From positions 930,001-994,000 of the forward strand of contig SEMN01000141.1 in assembly GCA_005408345.1 (NCBI GenBank): 64,000 nucleotides of DNA, in the 5' to 3' direction. The translations under genes and the position numbers were made by a program. Shown piece after piece: positions 46,127-57,669 of this stretch. Source of the DNA: Macquaria australasica (lineage: Eukaryota > Chordata > Actinopteri > Centrarchiformes > Percichthyidae). The notes under the pieces were generated by a model that was not told the DNA's origin, did no database searches, and saw only the letters and a list, made by a program, of their open reading frames with translations. Position 1 is the first letter of the stretch. Each line of letters opens with the position of its first letter.

Positions 46127-46157
46127 CACACACATACACACACGCGCGTGCGCGCGC
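46127..46157 (+). repeat. Alternating purine-pyrimidine CA/CG tract (Z-DNA-prone)
   Basis: Thirty-one bases alternate strictly: CACACATACACACA, then CGCGCGTGCGCGCGC (46143-46157). CG repeats of this length are rare in methylated vertebrate DNA and are among the strongest Z-DNA formers (established). Confidence 0.8.
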
Positions 46158-48219
46158 CTTATTGCACCCTGCTGTGTGTATTCTAGCAAACATGAGCACA
46201 TAGACTCACAGATCCCCATTCACACACACTTACAAAATGCAACATAACCCTGACATTTTTAGCTCACACTCATACCAAAACGGCATCAGTGCCTTTCACA
46301 TTCCTCAACTGAATGACTGAGAAAATATTTCAGTAATAACAAAGGTATTTCAAAAGTGACAGTGAAAACAATTCAATGACTGGATGCATTGTTTTCTAGA
46401 GGAGCCAAGTAGCTGTTCCCTGAAACTAGCACATTGTGTCATTAAAGTACAAATCATCCCCTAAAATAACTCATTTGTGCACTCAATAGCCTTTTTCATT
46501 CCCTCAGTTACTAATTTGTACCCTTGAATTAATAATTTGTGCCCTCAAATTTCAAAATCACACAAATTCTTTCCAGTTATTAGCGTTATAACCTTCATTC
46601 CATTTGTTCTTGTTCCCCCGCCAGTCTCGCTAGATGCTTGGATCTAATTCTGTTTTATCAGGTTTTGGGCTGTTAAATACAATTTTGTATTATCTTTGGC
46701 ATTGCTTGAACTTATTTTACAGGATAACAGATGAGCTCTGCTGAAAGAGAATGCAAAAGTGTGAAGGCTAAGTAGTTTGGAAATCACCCGTGTCAGTTTA
46801 CCATTGAGACTGCAAATCTCCCCCTATGGTTCAGATAAGCGCTCTAAACTACTCAAAGAATAACAGAAACCTGTGTTCCTCCTACAAACGATACTAAAGC
46901 CTGTTTGGCTTCCGCAAAAGTCAAGGAAATATACCATCTTTTTGCACAGCAGCTCCAGAGTTATTAGCCTTTGTTCCAACTGTTTTGCATATTCAGCCTC
47001 CCTTCCAGCCCACATAGATGTTAATGCACTCCCACACAAACAGATCGGTGTGAACAGGGCAAACATATTTTCCATCTCTCCCTCTCTCTCTCCCTCTCTC
47101 TCTCACACTGTCTCAACTGTCTTTCACTGCTGTCTTTTTCTAAAACCCACTCACATCACACGCAGCTAGGCACACACATGTGTCTGAACACATGTAGACA
47201 CACACACGCACACACACACACAGAGGTGCACGAAGTAAGTTTTTCGTGAGTCTCTGGCAACCACCTCTCAGTGTGCTGGATCAGCTGAAATAGGATCCAT
47301 CCCTCAGATCCCCCTGTACCTCTCACACATACTGATGTAGCCTGATCTCCTGTCAGTGAGACGGCCTGCAGGGAGCGAGTCTGGGGCTTATAGCACGGCC
47401 TCCAGAGACCATCTCAGCCAGATGCTCAAAGAGCTGGAAAGCCAGGGTTGCTGCACTGTGGACCCGTGCCGTTTAGGCTGCTTTATATGACATCACTACA
47501 CAGCTCACGTCTGGCAAGCCAACAGTGTTTTGACGTGAGACGAGTGCAATACAGTGATACGCCTCAGGACACGCGCAAATGCACGCTAACACGCTTGTGC
47601 ACACTTACAAAAAGGTACACACACGCACTTAGTTCCCTGTGGCAACTGTGTCACAACAGTGGGCATGAAAACAGACTGTGTCCAAGCGCATCTACAGTAC
47701 AAAGGCTGTGTGTCACTGCATGATAGCGTTCAAATTAAACCATAGTCACAGCTCTGACTTTGCAGTGGCTGGCTTGCAAGGTGTTTAAAGAAAAAAATGT
47801 GTGTTTTTACTACTTGGGTCTTATTTTGGTTTATATTGGCTAACAATTTTATTAGTTGCAACAATTTATTCAGCACCTTGTTTGTTGAGATCTGGTGCTG
47901 TAAATCTCAGCAATTAAGTTTGTGTTTGTTTGTAGCTTTAATTTGTTTGTGGATGCACATGTTTAATGTGTCCAATGACATGCCTGACATGAACCACGCA
48001 AAATCTAAATAATAACTAAAACCAATGTGGAGAACGTTAACATGACCAATATAAATAGCAACCAATATAGCAAATATAAAGTCATAATGTAAAGTTACAA
48101 ACAAAACTAAGACTATTAACTATTCAGGAGTTATTACTGAGTTAAAGTGAATCATCAATGAAAATCAATACATCAAAACTCATGCAACAGCACCGAGTTC
48201 TTTACACAGAAGAGCATGT
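46158..48219. other. Non-coding stretch, no gene seen
   Basis: Unique AT-rich sequence with a CT patch at 47085-47105 and a CA patch at 47200-47222. The segment 47800-48120 is AT-rich. No supported exon. Confidence 0.4.
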
Positions 48220-48680
48220 CATTAAAATAAAACCTTCCTGAAATACTGTTTTTTCCTCCCAGGAGATGGAGGTGCTCCACACTCTGGAATTCATTGTGGT
48301 ATATTCCCCTCCTTTTTCTCCCTTCTTTATTACTCTCTTTACATGAGAATGTGTAAATATGGAATTATTGAGAAATTGATTGTTGCTCTCTTCTGTCCAG
48401 TGCGGCCTTCCTCCCATTAATCTCTCATGCTTGCAGAAGAAGCTAAAAATCCATCTGGGGCCCTCGCTGCAGACAATTGTCTGAAAGAACCGCTCCATCC
48501 AAATTGAATTAGAATCAATGTGGAACATACACAAGCAAGAGCATCATTAGATCAAGATACATAAGTAAAGAGAGGGACAGTGAAGGAGAAGGAGAGGAAA
48601 GGCAGCTGATCGCTCTCCTCCTTTTCAGGCCATGTTATCAAGCCTTCAGATGAGATCAATTTTGGTTTTCTTTTTTTCAG
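48220..48680. promoter_or_regulatory. Conserved-element-like block ending in a strong splice acceptor
   Basis: Unique sequence with GGAATTATTGAG, CCCATTAATCTCTC, CAAATTGAATTAGAATC and GATCAATTTTGG motifs. It ends with CTTTTTTTCAG at 48680. A minus-strand frame of 110 codons across it has no splice support. Confidence 0.35.
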
Positions 48681-49480
48681 TTCTTCAAGTGTTCAACTCC
48701 ATGTCTGCCTGTCGGTTGCTTTCTCACAAGCAGTATGCACGCACACACAAAAAACTCACAACTTTTCCAAGTGACTGTTGAGCCCAGCCTTGAGCCTTCA
48801 AGTCTTGATGTAAGCACCACTTTCTCTCTGCAGACAAGAAGGGGGTGCAGAGATAGAGGAGGAGGAGGAGGAGAAGGAGGAGGAGTAGAGGTTGGTGGCG
48901 GAGGAAAAGAAGGAGGAGGAGGAGGAGGAGGAGAGGAGAGCACAGCAAAGAAGAGAGGAAGCGACGGTGAGTCATGTGCAAAGACACAGCTGGTGTGACT
49001 GGGCTGCCTGAGTGAGAGCAAGATGGGTGACAGAGACAGAGAGAAAGATGAAAGGCTGTGGGAGGGTACAGTGGAAGAAGAGGAGGCGTATTATAGTGAA
49101 GCTGAAAGCAGGTCAGCGACAAATGGAAATACAAGGTGATTGATATGCCTGTCACAGTGGCAAAAGCTAGAGATACGAGTTAGGGAAATATGGTACAGAA
49201 CCTAGAGAGGAGTCAGCGGGAGATTAGTGAGTGTTAGATAGCGAGATTTGGTCGACAGGAGATGAAGAGATACTTTGGAGAGAGCAAAGCTAAAAAGCAA
49301 AGGAGGATAGGGTAGGCGGACAATTTAAGTAATTTTGAAACTGATACAGTTTGTAGGCAGGAGAGAGTTGTGTGAGGGGGATGAGACAGGGAGAGAGGAG
49401 ATATGGTGTGAAAAAGAGAGATCCAGAGAAAGTAAGATATGAGAGGGGGTGAGATAGAGATAGATAGGCCGGCCTGGAGT
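48540..49480 (+). other. Purine-rich domain with (GGA)n array
   Basis: About 900 bases are G+A-rich on the plus strand, apart from the interval 48600-48835. The core is a GGA/GAGGA array at 48857-48935. Gly- and Leu/Pro-rich frames here are artefacts. Confidence 0.65.
48681..48809 (+). other. Exon-like segment, 129 nt, phase 0-0
   Basis: A strong acceptor (TTTTCTTTTTTTCAG) ends at 48680 and a donor GAT|GTAAGC begins at 48810. Exactly 43 codons are open between them, reading FFKCSTPCLPVGCFLTSSMH and ending VTVEPSLEPSSLD. Not recognised. It borders a purine-rich domain and may be chance. Confidence 0.25.
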
Positions 49481-49574
49481 GAGACAGAGTTATCGGCCAT
49501 GATCGATCTGGCCGGCTGATGCCAAATGGGGGGTGTAATGATGGGTAATGATATGAGCCTGGAGAGGGAGCACA

Positions 49575-49604
49575 CTGTGTGTCTATGTGTATGTATGTGT
49601 GTGT

Positions 49605-49677
<73 letters not shown>

Positions 49678-49688
49678 TTTGTGTGTGC
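49575..49688 (+). repeat. (GT)n microsatellite
   Basis: Imperfect GTAT and GTCT units lead into a pure GT block (49611-49675), then GAGTTT and a short GT run. Confidence 0.95.
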
Positions 49689-52108
49689 ATCCACACAGTG
49701 GCTCACACTTTCATTAATAGAGTCAATTCATCGCAGGGTTTAATGCACGCCACCATAACAACCTATACTGTATATACTGTACATACATGTCACAACTAGA
49801 ATCTCTCTATATCTCAAGCTTTCTCTCTGTGTCCATTCATCCATCTTTGTCTCACTCTTTCTTCTGATCCAGACTCTATCCTCACTCCCTCTCTCGCTGT
49901 CTCTGTCCCTCGCCACTCTTTCTCTCCCGTCATTTGTCCGTTTCTTCTCAATCCGCCATTACTTTTTTCATTTCTGTCTCACCCACCATGAATCTCCTTG
50001 AATCTGTTCATCTGTTTTTCAAATTAACCCTTCAAACATGCATTGCCACCGGGTAGCGCAACGTTTCAATTTATAAAACACATAGCATGCAAAGCCACAC
50101 AAATATGCACACACAAACAGTCACACACAATGACATGTTTATCTGCACACCCTTGGCAGACCTGCTGACTCTTAAACAGTTTCCACAGCAACATGAAGTG
50201 GCTAAGAATAATGTATTCTGTTATGGCTGGGGATGATTAGCATTATCCTGCTCTGTTTCAACATCAGCGTTAGACTCCTTGTCTCACACTAATGTTTTAA
50301 AGGTACATCAGAAGTGATTGTAAACTGCCACTGGGTTATATGATTAAACTGACCAACAGTTTTGCTTGAATAGTGATGTTAGGGGGAAGGGATGCAAAAC
50401 TATACAGACTGGCTGAATAGTCATAAAAATGCATGTCCACTGGCACCATTCAATGGATGGACTAGTCTGTGGCCATTACTATGGAAACCAAATCCAATCC
50501 AAATCAGAAATTTAGGCCAAGATCACATCTTTCAGAACTGACTATTTTCCAGCAACAGCATTTGACCATACTGCTAGTAACTCACAAGCAGGCTGAATCA
50601 GTGACGAGCAGAATAATAAATCGTTTTTCAATCACTGGCATAATTTAAACCACTGAATATTTGCATTTATTCTTGGTTCTGATTCAACAATGTTACTGAA
50701 ACTTAATGTAACTCAGTGACTTCATTTTTCTTAATTATAACATTAATCTATTAAAGTTTAATTCTTGTACAATATTTATCATAAGATTTTAATCATGCAT
50801 TGACTTGATGGTGTAACTATTTTCCTCACTGACACATAAATAGTACCAGCTCTCCTGATTAAATTATGAAAACATGTTTGATGAGGAGGTCAAACCAAAA
50901 CCTGGGCCACTGTGTTGTGGTGATGAGAGACAGTTAACCTATCAACGTGCATAGAAATATGTGCATCTATTCCTGACATTACATTAGTAAATGATTGAAA
51001 AATAACTTGAAGGATAACATTTTTTCCTTTTGCCATTTATGCACATGAAATGCCCAAATTGAGCAATGAAGCCATAAGCTTTCAGCTCACAGAGACATAA
51101 ACACCCACATTATGGTGCAGTCACAAGACTGTTAATATGGGTATCTATTTGTAAGCCTCAATTTACCATGGCATGTGGTATTTGCTACATCCACAACACT
51201 TTATTTATCAAAATAAGATAAAGCCAAGGATTCCATAGTCATGTAGAGATGTTACTAAATCATTTGCTGTTATATAGTGTGTCAGTGACTGTTACAGTTA
51301 GTTAACTGAAATAAACTTCAACATATCTCTATCAAATATGAAATATATTTTATACTAATTCATTGTAAATGTCTCTAGTGATGCCTTGTCATCTTTCAGA
51401 AAGATATAACTGAAGCCCAACTGTACAGTGGTGGCTAAAGTAAAGTCAATGTTGGTCCTCTCATTTTTGTTTTTACTTCACCCACTTAGCACATCGGCCT
51501 ACTGTTATATTATTTAGTTTAGTTTAAAAACCCACTGAAGTTAGTAGTATAAATGCACTTGGTAAAAAGTTATTGCTTGTGTCATGAAAATCCAACCTTG
51601 TTTATCAAACCACTTGCAGTAAACTGTTATTTCCCGTTGGGTCTCAAACATTATTCGTACCAAGCCAAGAACTGTCAGTTTGAAAAACTAAACCGGCTGT
51701 TTCATTCACATTATGTAACTTGATTTGTCACAAGCTTTTTACAGTTGGTAATTCAGATGACGATGAGTTCCTGATGAAAGCCTGCTGAGGACCGAATACA
51801 GGAAGCAGTAAACGGACACCAAGCATCGTCCCATTATCTTTTCTCCAGCAACTCCTCCACACAACTTCACAAGCTGTGCCTAAAAAAAAACACTCATGTG
51901 GACAAACTGGCAAGTGAGCATGAGGAAAATAAATGAGAGGGAAAGGCTGGTTAATGAGAAATGCTATTTTTACTGCTTTGATGTCCCCCATCCACATAAG
52001 CACACAGCTTAGACAAAAACAAATTAGAGATGTCGACTGCATCCCAAAGACATTAAAAACATATTAGCACAACAACCATTTGAGACTGTGTCCACACACA
52101 TGCACATG

Positions 52109-52110
<2 letters not shown>
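49689..52110. other. Non-coding stretch, no gene seen
   Basis: A pyrimidine-rich patch at 49800-49990, then about 2 kb of AT-rich unique sequence. No exon, CpG cluster or recognisable element. Confidence 0.4.

Positions 52111-52111
<1 letters not shown>

Positions 52112-52155
<44 letters not shown>
52112..52155 (+). repeat. (TG)22 microsatellite
   Basis: Pure TG array of 44 bases. Confidence 0.95.
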
Positions 52156-52156
<1 letters not shown>

Positions 52157-53389
52157 TGCATTTCATATTCAGAAAAAGTATATTTATAAAAGTGTATTTC
52201 TTAGCGCTTGTCCACACTCGCTGGCATTATGCATATCACTGTGAGCAGTTGTTCCTTATGGCTAATAGTAGACAAAATATCAACATAATGACACCATAGT
52301 TTCTGCACGGCTAGATGACTCAGAGGCATAGTACCATGATTCATTTCCCCACTGAGAATTGTATAGAATACAGATCAACAACATCGACGTGGTGATGAAA
52401 ACATCCAGAAGGATCTAGAGGCACTTTGTCTAACTTTTGAAATAGCTACTGATCGTCCTTTTTCTATCTGCTCCTTGGGTAGTGTCCATCTTCACATGAA
52501 GCTAAGATTCATGGGAGGGAGGACGTCAGCCAGTGAAAATGCAGAACTAGAAACCTGTGGAGAGAATGGCAGGCTGGCCATACAAAAAGATCAGCAAATG
52601 CCAAAAGCAAACGGCTTTAAGAGTTGCCCAATTACAATATTCTTACATGATTTGCATTACCGTGAACACCCAATCAAGCGCCACCACCTTTGCCACCTCT
52701 CGCTTGTCGCTGTGGGTGTGTCAACACTCATAAGCTTTAGCAAACTTTGCTTGTTAGCAAGTATTGAGTAAATAAGCAACCCACCACTCTCTAGGAATTT
52801 GCATGACTTTGTGCCAAGCAGCAGTTCTTTGTTTTTTGTGGCAAGGGTCATACAAAACAGGTATCCCCAAAAATTTAATGATCTTCTCCTGCACAGAGAT
52901 CTCTCCACATCTGGTAAAGATAAAACTTCCTGGCCAACCTCTCTGTCAGTTTTGTGACAAATCACAACAGCACCTCCAGGCAAAGTTGGCACTTTTTTGG
53001 ATAAATAGTTAGTAGCAGACACCTTGTAGTAGGTCTCCCCCCTTAGCAATGTACTGATTGTATTTTTGTCTCCTAAAACTTATTCCAATAGCTAAACATG
53101 GGGTATTACACGGCAATACCTGGTACTGACTGAATTCAAAATCTGCAAATCTTGCTGCGGAACTGTGGAACCTTTCTTCTATGCGTAGGGTAACAGGAAA
53201 AAATTATAAATGTGTTACAAAACAAATAAAGAACAATCCTTTAGGTGCATTCTGAATAAAAAATGTGGTTCAGACACATCTGGCCAATACTCAATCTTAT
53301 CAACAATCCCCCAAACTAAAGACGAAAATATGTTGCATACAGGTATGACCATAATTCATATGATACTACAATCTGCCATTTCTATGTCT
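52156..53389. other. Non-coding stretch, possibly old transposon sequence
   Basis: GTTAGCAAG-type patches at 52735-52765 resemble fish DNA transposon interiors. A minus-strand frame of 130 codons (52657-53049) has no splice signals or recognisable domain, and I do not call it a gene. Confidence 0.3.
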
Positions 53390-53480
53390 AAGGTTTGGTT
53401 AGGTTTAGGCTCAAAAACTACTTTGTTAAGTGTGAGGAAAATACTGTGGTACATGATCAAAAGAAAGCAAAACTGACTGT
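53390..53480 (+). mobile_element. Fragment of a teleost interspersed repeat (tentative)
   Basis: GGTTTGGTTAGGTTTAGGCT followed by CAAAAACTACTTTGTTAAG and GAGGAAAATAC resembles a phrase repeated widely in percomorph genomes. The family name and boundaries cannot be given from sequence alone. Confidence 0.35.
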
Positions 53481-56400
53481 TGGTAGAAAGCAGAATAAGA
53501 ACAGCGGTCGCTCAAAGTCACACGTTCAGTTGAGCATGCACCCCAACCTCAGAGGTTTTCAGACACTACGCGACACCATGGGTCCATTTAGGCATTTGAA
53601 AAAACAGCCAATGCTGTAATTTTTCTGGAGAAGGCAATCTGATCTGTTTATTAAAAGAAATGTAGGTTTGATACTGATCCAGTGTATCAGATTGGTGCAT
53701 CACTAATTTGCATGAAAATATGTAGGATCCTAATATAACACACATTGCACAAAACACAGAGAGAGAAGCATGCAGACGAGTGAAAAAGAGAGACATATAG
53801 GGAGACAACAAAGGAAGAAGGGTTGAGGGTATTCATGACATTAAGGGAACAGTAATGAGTGACACTGTGAATTTGCACTGTATCTCAGGGAAAATGGAGG
53901 AGACAGGAGAGATGAGGGAAGATTGGTTAAAATGAGGAAAACAGAAATGGCGGCAATAACTGACCACTGACTCTAGACCACAGTCAATATATCTAAGTGG
54001 ATTTTAGCTGTGCTGCTATAGAAGAAATGCTCCAGCACGCCCACAATGCACACACACACAAACACATCCAAACACACACACACACACCAAAACAAACAAA
54101 CTCAGAATTGGTTTAATTCCACCAGCTGGGTTTAAATGTGAGAATAGAAAGTGACATTATACACACACAGTGCTATGGTTTCGCGCCTGCCTGCAGCTTC
54201 ATTGGGTAGGTGGGGGCAGCAAGGTTGCAGGCTGCAATATTAAACCATCAATCACCCCCCAAATTAGGCATTTTACATCACACAAGCACTTACAGCTCTC
54301 TCTCCTTCTCCCACAGGTGGGGTCCAAGCCACGGGAAAAGAGATTACATCACAAAAGCAATGATGGTGCAGTAAGACCCATGAATACATTACACCATCAT
54401 ATATACGCAGAGCATGGGCGGAAGGCAGCAACAAAATAATAAATCATAATGAATAATATCAAATCAACTAGTTATTTCTTTACTCTGAGGTACATGAAGT
54501 ATGCATATATGCAGGAACTTTCTTACACTAATCATACAAAATTGGAACAAGTGATTTGTATTAACAGTTGTTCACAGTATCTCATATCTGATTCATTACC
54601 CAATACAATTTTGTCTTCTTCTTTTCTTGTGCCCATGTTGAACACAGCAAACAGCTCATTTCAATCACCCACGGTGGAAGAGACGGCGCCGTGTCCACTC
54701 TGCTGTTTCTCATGTTTTGATTTTAAAAAACATCTGGTGTATCAATGAGCCGGGAAGCCATTAACAAGCACAAGCAAAGAGAGCAACAGAAGACAGAGAG
54801 GAGGGGAAACATGAGGTTAAAGTAGAAGTGAAGAAGGAGGAAGAAAAAGTGAGGGGAAAAGACAGAAAGGAATAGAGAGGGTAAGGGTAAATGAAGCATG
54901 GAGTTGCATTTATCCCAATTAGCTACTGCAGGGGTCTTGGGTGAGAAAGGAGAGAGTGTCCACCCCCATTAACAGTGTTTACTGACATGCCTGCTGATTA
55001 CAAGCTGGGGAGAGAAACTGATTGCACAGCTCTCCTCTCTTAGCAAACATGAAAAAGGGCATAAACACTCCATGCACAGAGAGACACAAAACCACAGCAC
55101 ATACAGACCCAGAATAGTTTCTTTTTTACTTCCCATCTTCTTTTTCATCCTCTTTCCTCTCACCACCCTACCTCTCTCTATGACTCCCTCAATTTCTCTC
55201 AATCTGCCAGTGTGCACGAGTTAAAGGTAGATTTCATATGACCCCATTGTGAGTCCCCTCAATTCTCGTCTTCCTCGTCTCTGCCGCTCTGTGTTGTGTG
55301 GCGGTGATAATGGAAGTAATTACACTGGCTCCATGACTGTTCCACAGCACAGCAGCAGCAGCACAGGCAGGCTGTGGCACCATGACACCCGCTGCCCGGC
55401 CACATCCTCACACACTCTGGAGAATCACAGTTGAAAGGCCTGCACACTGTCACACGGAAACACAAACACCACGGAATAAAATGGTGTTTGTCTACGAGGT
55501 GATAGAAAGCCTATGGATATTTTTTTGTGCTGTAGTTTTCACTCCCTATTCACTCTGCAAGTATTTCGCCGAGCTCGAATATGTTATGCAGGTTTCTGTG
55601 GGATTTGCTGGAATCTAGTCTTATGGCGTTGCTGAGATAAGCTGCCCGTGGGCGAACATACTGCTGCACTTCTGACCCTCCAATACAAAACGATATAACC
55701 TCTGTAGCGCAGGATTGCAGTTGATACAAGGGAATAGAAGAGCAGACAATAAAGAGCATGGAGGAAATGTGTGAGTTCCTGTTGAAGAGGGGTGAGGACA
55801 AAGGAATGGAAATCCAGAGCAGCATATCTCAACTAAACCAGAGAGGAAGAGAAAGAGAATGTGCATTTGACATAATGAAAGGCCTGGGGAGGTGAAAAAG
55901 GAAGATAAATAATGAATACAAAGTACTTGTTGGGTAAATGAATACATGAAAAAGAGACATTTCATTCACTGGCTTCAGGATTTTAGGAACGTTTTATCTC
56001 TGCAGAATTTATAGGCAATAGTTCTGCATTCTGCATTTTACATTACAAAATGAGTTGAGGCAAGTTGGTGAGCAGAATGAACCGGAAGGATTATTCAGAA
56101 AAACAACAAGCACAGTTTGACAGCCAGGCACTAAGCCTTTATGGCTCTCCAGGCAGCAGAGAAAACAGTCACGTCTGTGTACAAACAAGGGCACAAAGAG
56201 AAGTAGAGGACCTCGTAGAGCTGCCCTCACTTCTTTCTTCTCCTCGCCTCTCTCCTCCCTCTCCTCCCTCTCCACCCTCTTCTCTGGGTCTGACCTCTCT
56301 CAGCCCCTCAGCCCCTCTGTCAGTTCCAAGCCCGGACTCTAGCCTATCTGAAGAGAGACACCTAGTGGTGAAGACCAAACCCCATCTACCCCTGGACATG

Positions 56401-56950
56401 GACAACGCTCTCTTTCCCAATTGACTTAACTGCACATCACCATTACACGTTCTCCTCTCATAAAGGAACTGTAACAAAGCCACATAAATCAAATTGAACC
56501 ACTAACTACAGCAATTATTGGTGTGATTTGCACATCGCTCACTATCTGCCTCAGACGCCTTTCCCAAAGAGAATGAGGTAGTTTTTTTGTGGTGTGTGTG
56601 TGGGGTGGGGGAATGGGGACTTTCTGTGAGGTAGGACAAAATGGAGACCAGTTGGTTATGGATGAGGTGTCAGCTTTTGTGGCTGATCAGCTTGGTGTGT
56701 ATATATAGGAAGAATGAGACTCATATTACTGACCGAGGATGATTAAAAGCCAACCCTCAGGTAGGCAGTGTAATTAGAAATCAATTAAATTCAGAATGCA
56801 AAAAAAAGATTGCTTTTGGAAAAGCCTGATAATGGCAGCGCTGAATTTTTTTTTCCTTTTGACTTTATTGTATTCTGCAAGTAAACAGACACCAAATGAT
56901 TTCTGGTGTTTTTAGGCATCAGCTTTTACAAAAATCCCAGCTTCTATGTG
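53481..56950. other. Non-coding stretch, no gene confirmed
   Basis: CA-rich patches at 54045-54090, and a purine-rich part at 54780-54890. An ATG frame of 115 codons at 56077-56424 (MNRKDYSEKQQAQFDSQALS, then a Ser/Pro-rich middle) is the most protein-like unspliced ORF here, but its length is within chance for a pyrimidine-rich strand. A short (GT)n run with GGGG lies near 56590-56615. Confidence 0.35.
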
Positions 56951-56958
56951 GGAAGTCT

Positions 56959-56982
56959 ACACACACACACACACACACACAC
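56959..56982 (+). repeat. (AC)12 microsatellite
   Basis: Pure array of 24 bases. Confidence 0.9.
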
Positions 56983-57139
56983 CATGGATATCCAAGTGAA
57001 ATCAAAAATACCTCACATCACATGAACTGCAGGGAACTGTGAGAATTAATCAATCACACTTCTCATGCTGGTAGAGGGTCTCTTGAAGGGTAAATAACAC
57101 TTTTAAAATTAATGTGACAGGTTGCATACAGGATGTCAT

Positions 57140-57620
57140 TATTCTCCCCAAGAGGGGGCAGACATGACAATTATGATTGGACGGTACCTTTAAAATATCT
57201 GTCTCACCTTATAGGTCTGACACTAAATCAGCTGACACGAACATCACGACACTCCCTTCCAGTCAAAAATCAGTTGACTCATGAAGCTCTTGAAAAGCTG
57301 ATCTGCCATGACTGCTCAATGGGCTTCTCTGATAAAGCCAGACAAGGTGGTATTACACTAGCGAGCCCCAATCAGAGAGGCTGCAGTCGATCTATCATGG
57401 TGTTATCTGCGGAAGAGGTATATTACCTGGGGCTCAGACAGCCCTGGGCATGCGTGGATGTATGGGGCCGATAGCAGAGCTGGCTGTCATCCCTCTGGGC
57501 TGATTAATGAGGAGCTCGGCCCAGTGTTTAATGTGTTTAATATGGGCCGCTGACGAGGCCGTCACACTGATGGAACCCACCCGTCTCTCTGACTGATGAA
57601 GTCACCTGCGGCTCTCCCCC
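57140..57620. promoter_or_regulatory. Conserved-element-like block with CTCF-like site
   Basis: CCAAGAGGGGGCAG (57148-57161) fits the CTCF core except at two positions. Downstream are CTGATTAATGAGGAGC, GTGTTTAATGTGTTTAAT and GGGCCGCTGACGAGG. The plus-strand frame of 113 codons over this block has no splice signals. A short (CA)n array follows at 57649-57668. Confidence 0.35.
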
Positions 57621-57669
57621 TGTCTTTCACAGACACAGTAAAATAGAAACACACACACACACACACACC

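Noticed and set aside
48724..49155. Leu- and Pro-rich minus-strand ORFs
   Set aside because: Translation of the complement of a GGA repeat; no real protein signal.
52657..53049. 130-codon minus-strand ORF
   Set aside because: No splice sites, no family resemblance, and likely old transposon sequence nearby.
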